A DNA stretch of 64,000 bases from contig OY987227.1 in assembly GCA_963920705.1 (NCBI GenBank), positions 16,331,434 through 16,395,433 of the forward strand, read 5' to 3'. Of the stretch, positions 60,671-64,000 are shown piece after piece. The notes beneath the pieces were generated by a model, which was not told where the DNA came from, did not search any database, and worked only from the letters and a program-made list of their open reading frames with translations. This stretch comes from Odiellus spinosus. Taxonomy: Eukaryota > Arthropoda > Arachnida > Opiliones > Phalangiidae. Numbering within the stretch: position 1 is the first letter of the stretch; each line of letters opens with the position of its first letter. The translations under genes were made by a program, and so were the position numbers.

Positions 60671-61554
60671 TACTACGTATATAATGTGATGACGCGAAAA
60701 TCGGTTCTCGTCGAAGATTTGCTGATATACGCTATTATGTACTTATGGTAATCTTATTTCTTAGAAAGAAACGAATTTTTGCACTTTGCTTCGAACTTAC
60801 AGGAAAACCAATAAAACCGTGAAGTTGGTATAAGACAATAAACTTAAAGCTTTAGGTATTCTCCTTTTTATTACCTTCTGGTATACATGGTATAGTAGTG
60901 TTGAGAGATGGAGGTAAGGACAAGGTATACAGAAGGTTTTGGGCCTAAAGTAATTGTTGCGTTGGCACGATTGATGATAATGGAAAAAAGAAGTAAAAAG
61001 AGAACTTATTTGCAATTGCTATATAGGAAAAGGAATACGATTCCCACGCTTACTCTTTTTATTTTTATTTTTTTCTTCCCCAGCTGATTCCTCGCTCTCA
61101 ATTAAGCTGGTAGACTAGATTCCCAGATCTCTTTTCTAATTATCCGATAAAAGATCAAAGTCAAAGTCCCTCCTATACTCGCTCTCTGTCTCTCACTCTT
61201 TCTCACTCTCTTTCTCTCTCTCTCCTTCAAACTATAGTCTTCTATAAAACGTATCTTTTGATCATTTAAAATTCAATATCTCTGTGATCATTGTTCGTTT
61301 TTTATAAAGGTTTACGTCAGTAAGGATAACTCTTATATAAATGAAAATGAATGTTATTATTTCTTTTTAACGTCAGATTTTTTTTATTTTTAATTTTTTT
61401 TTTTTTTTTGGACTCATTTCAAAGTTTTAATTGAGAAAAATGCTTAACATTTTTTTAATCAATTACTACGCTTCTCTGATGGAACATCTCTTCCTCGTGG
61501 AATTAGAGTTTGACGTTTTTTGTTTTTTTATATTTCAATGATCATTAATTTAAA
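60671..61554. other. No gene seen; CT-rich microsatellite
   Basis: An imperfect CT tract lies at about 61179-61228, and T-rich runs near 61380-61410. Confidence 0.5.
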
Positions 61555-61710
61555 TTTTAAAGTGAGGCTGTCACTATTTTATAAGGGCTGGATTATATTT
61601 TTAGCTTTTTCATATCCATTAAAAAAATATTTAAAACTTTAGACCCTTTAAGTTGACGCGTTTAGAAGAAACTTTAAAAGTAAAATGACAAAAATATATA
61701 ATTATTTTTT
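61555..61710 (+). repeat. Old dispersed repeat, partner at 1640-2085
   Basis: It begins with AAAGTGAGGCTGTCAC, inverted relative to 2058-2076. It continues to a GACGCGTTTAGAAGAAAC and ATGACAAAAATATA segment that resembles 1683-1730 in direct orientation. Confidence 0.35.
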
Positions 61711-62681
61711 ACGTTCGATGACGTAGAGTTTTGGGGAAAAAAACGTGATTAGCAATAAACTTAAAGTTGAAGGTAGTACTAGATTAAAACGAAGCTGCAA
61801 CCATTTTTTCGATTGCTTATTCGTAATATTTTTTAGTTTTTATATGGTATTACAAAGATATTTAAAATTTTACGTCTCATCTTATACTTTTTTGGATCTT
61901 TGATATTGTATCGAATTTGTAGGGATTAGAAAGTGTCTCGTTCATGATTTCGAGTCAAATTCATATTCGCATTCTCTCTAAACACCAATCCAATTGGTTC
62001 CTACTTCTAGACTTCAAGTAACACCCTAACCTAGAGTCCTAGACAACTTAAAGCTTTAGGTCAACAAACAAAAATATATTTGGTATAAAACCTTGTACTT
62101 TTCAAGTTGAAATTCTTGGGAAAAGTCTTGTCTGTCATTCTTTTAGATTATTCCTATTGGTTTTTCACAAGCGGAACCCGAGTCTCCATGGAAACGATTT
62201 ATTTTTTGGCCAATCTTTTTTTTTTTTTTTTATTTTCGGACATTCGGCGGAGCGAATAGAGGAAACTAGACATTTCCGGCGCTAACAGGAAGAGCGCCGT
62301 TTCTCTCTGTGTTTGAAAACTTCCGAAATTTATTCATTTGCATTTTTCCCTAGCTGTCCTTTTTTCCCTCCGCTGATCTCGTCGTGCCTGAGAGACAGTT
62401 TTAAAGTGGCGTTTCCAAAACATTAAGCTTGAATTGCAATGTTTTCCCTGACCTCGATTCAAATCAATTTTAAAATTTATCCTTATTTTAAAAAACTGTT
62501 TAGTAAGAAGAGCCGCTCTGTAGCTTGGCCTGTACATCTATCGAGCCAATCAGAGACGCGTTAAAAACGGAAATAAATCAAAGTCTGTTGGCAAGAGATA
62601 GCCACTAGAATTCGTATTCTATCGGCGATGAAAATCCTTCCGACAACGTAATTCAAACTTTGATTGTCCTTAATTAAGCAA
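61711..62681. other. No gene seen
   Basis: A T tract lies near 62217. The minus-strand frame at 62334-62537 has no family match. Confidence 0.45.
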
Positions 62682-62762
62682 TGTTAATTTCACATAGAGA
62701 ATGTTCAGAGAGTTTGGATTTCGGACGAAGTGTACGGGATTTTGGCAAGTATCTGACCACTC
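62682..62762 (+). repeat. Dispersed repeat family F, copy 2
   Basis: GTTAATTTC, TAGAGAATGTTCAGAGAG, TTTGGATTTCGG and ACGAAGTGTACGGGATTTTG match 46448-46540. Confidence 0.6.
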
Positions 62763-62781
62763 GACGCAGCCATAAGGGTAG

Positions 62782-62838
62782 AAAGAGGAGTAAAAGTACC
62801 AAAGAGGAGTAAAAGCACCAAAGAGGAGTAAAAGCACC
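62782..62838 (+). repeat. 19-bp tandem repeat, 3 units
   Basis: AAAGAGGAGTAAAAGTACC is followed by two units in which TACC becomes CACC. The + strand is strongly purine-rich. Confidence 0.9.
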
Positions 62839-64000
62839 ACCCGCATGGGATAAGCTGCAGTTAAATTGCAGCGGTTTCAAACAAGGAAAAAAGAGTATAT
62901 CGGAAGCTAAAACTGGAATTGTACGTCTTGCGTATTAATAGCTCAATAGTTCGCGTGGAAACTCGACTTATACAAGGCATCTTGTTTTCTAAGACCGCTG
63001 ACGTTAGGCTTTTCCGATCCATCCGCGCTTCGCTTCCAATAACAGATTGCTCTCGCGGTATAAATTTCGTCTTGAATGAAACCAGAACACCCAAACCAAT
63101 TTCTTTTCGATGCATGCAACTACAAACATTCTTCACGTGTATTTGCTTTTTCGACCAAATAAATTACGTCACACGAAACGGGAAATATATTTTTATTATT
63201 ATTGAACCAACGCATCGAAAGGGATTCGTAACTCTTTTTTGGATAATAAATTGTGACGTATACAGTCTATAGTGTAAACCTATATATATTTGATTTAGGC
63301 ATTTTTTGTTTCTCGAAGTGGCTCGAATCAATATAGAATAAAATTCCGGTTTCAGTGTGAGATATAGCCTAAGCTTCATTTTCTCTCACTCTCTTACAAC
63401 CTTGAAAAGGACATTATCGGTTTCGTTCATAAACGAAGAATGCGCCATTCCTCGACAATTATTGAAAAAAGAAATGAAAATAGAGTAGACGAAATATTCG
63501 CAACGGTATTGTCCGGCAAAATTCTTCTTAAATACAATAAAAAATTTGTTACATGCTTATTTCTACACTACTGCATCATTGCGTGGAATTCCATTGGGTC
63601 GAGGAATCCTCTACAACCTAAGCTACCCTAAACAGAACTAAAAGAATGCTCTTCGATCAAACGAGAACCATCGCTTTTTAAATCTATCCAATTTAAATAG
63701 TTTCCTACCCAATAGTCATAAGCCCATCTAGCCATCCAAAGAGTTTTTTGCTACAAATATACCATTCCAATACAAAGATATAAACCCGTGCCATAGCAAA
63801 TTATTAACGAAACCAAATTTCTACAAAAACAAGCACCCTCGGGGAAATTAGAGGAAGTTAATAATTCGCGAATTTCTCAGCTCATTATGAAAAGATTCAA
63901 AGAGTTGGCATCTTTTTTCAGAGCTAATGGACAATTTCGAATTTTAAACCTTTTTTTAACTTGTCTAAAGTTTAAAGGTCTTCTTTGGATTTCATCGAAA
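62839..64000. other. No gene seen to the end of the window
   Basis: The frames at 62861-63136 (minus), 62919-63272 (plus) and 63164-63379 (minus) overlap each other on opposite strands and match nothing known. No splice-supported exon was recognised. Confidence 0.45.

Noticed and set aside
61179..61228. CT tract as a splicing polypyrimidine signal or promoter element
   Set aside because: It is an ordinary imperfect microsatellite with no supported exon beside it.
62674..63379. Cluster of frames of 68-117 codons on both strands
   Set aside because: They are mutually overlapping on opposite strands, have no family match, and partly cover repeat F and the 19-bp array.

Overview
This 64 kb window looks like gene-poor DNA from an AT-rich eukaryote, most plausibly an invertebrate animal. 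Four things point that way: every long open frame is a by-product of a tandem repeat, the background is full of A/T tracts and TA microsatellites, CpG is not obviously depleted, and there are many short non-autonomous DNA transposons of metazoan type. The species cannot be named from the sequence. I found no convincing protein-coding exon, tRNA, rRNA or snRNA. Outside the repeats, open frames are about 120 codons or shorter, often open on both strands, and match no family I recognise. The window could be intergenic or lie inside very large introns.

The most striking content is two copies of one complex mobile element, at 4382-7381 and 54997-56050. They share a left end, a 14-bp minisatellite, an 83-bp tandem repeat, a 7-bp tandem repeat and a right end closing in a near-perfect 15-bp hairpin. 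One arm of that hairpin is repeated in inverse near the left end. This layout matches non-autonomous Helentron/HINE-type Helitrons, including the 'pearl' elements of bivalves. In the first copy the 14-bp unit is repeated 162 times without a visible change. In the second it is present 21 times.

The rest is a mosaic of dispersed repeats. MITE family A (TA target sites, long arms) is at 3826-4173 and 14799-15309, a half copy is at 19918-20411, and fragments are at 2669 and 13046. A different element (family G) has jumped into the half copy, and a second copy of it is at 43931-44206. MITE family B is at 42210-42548 and 56803-57124, with fragments at 34961 and 41262. MITE family C is at 58043-58309, with a fragment at 30223. 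A foldback is at 41880-42049. Weaker dispersed families D, E and F and an old pair (1640/61555) fill some gaps. Tandem arrays lie at 10790 (about 165 bp unit), 25270 (about 29 bp), 26975 (175 bp, related to 10790 on the opposite strand), 28262 (35/26/32 bp), 38250 (21 bp), 47871 (27 bp), 53276 (degenerate) and 62782 (19 bp).

The only place resembling gene control is 23055-23460. Read on the minus strand, it has a perfect RFX X-box, a perfect palindromic NRF1 site and a downstream leader ending in a GTAAGT splice donor. The leader is duplicated in tandem with its donor. It may be the start of a minus-strand gene, but a transposon origin is not excluded. A weaker CpG-dense candidate is at 51575-51850.
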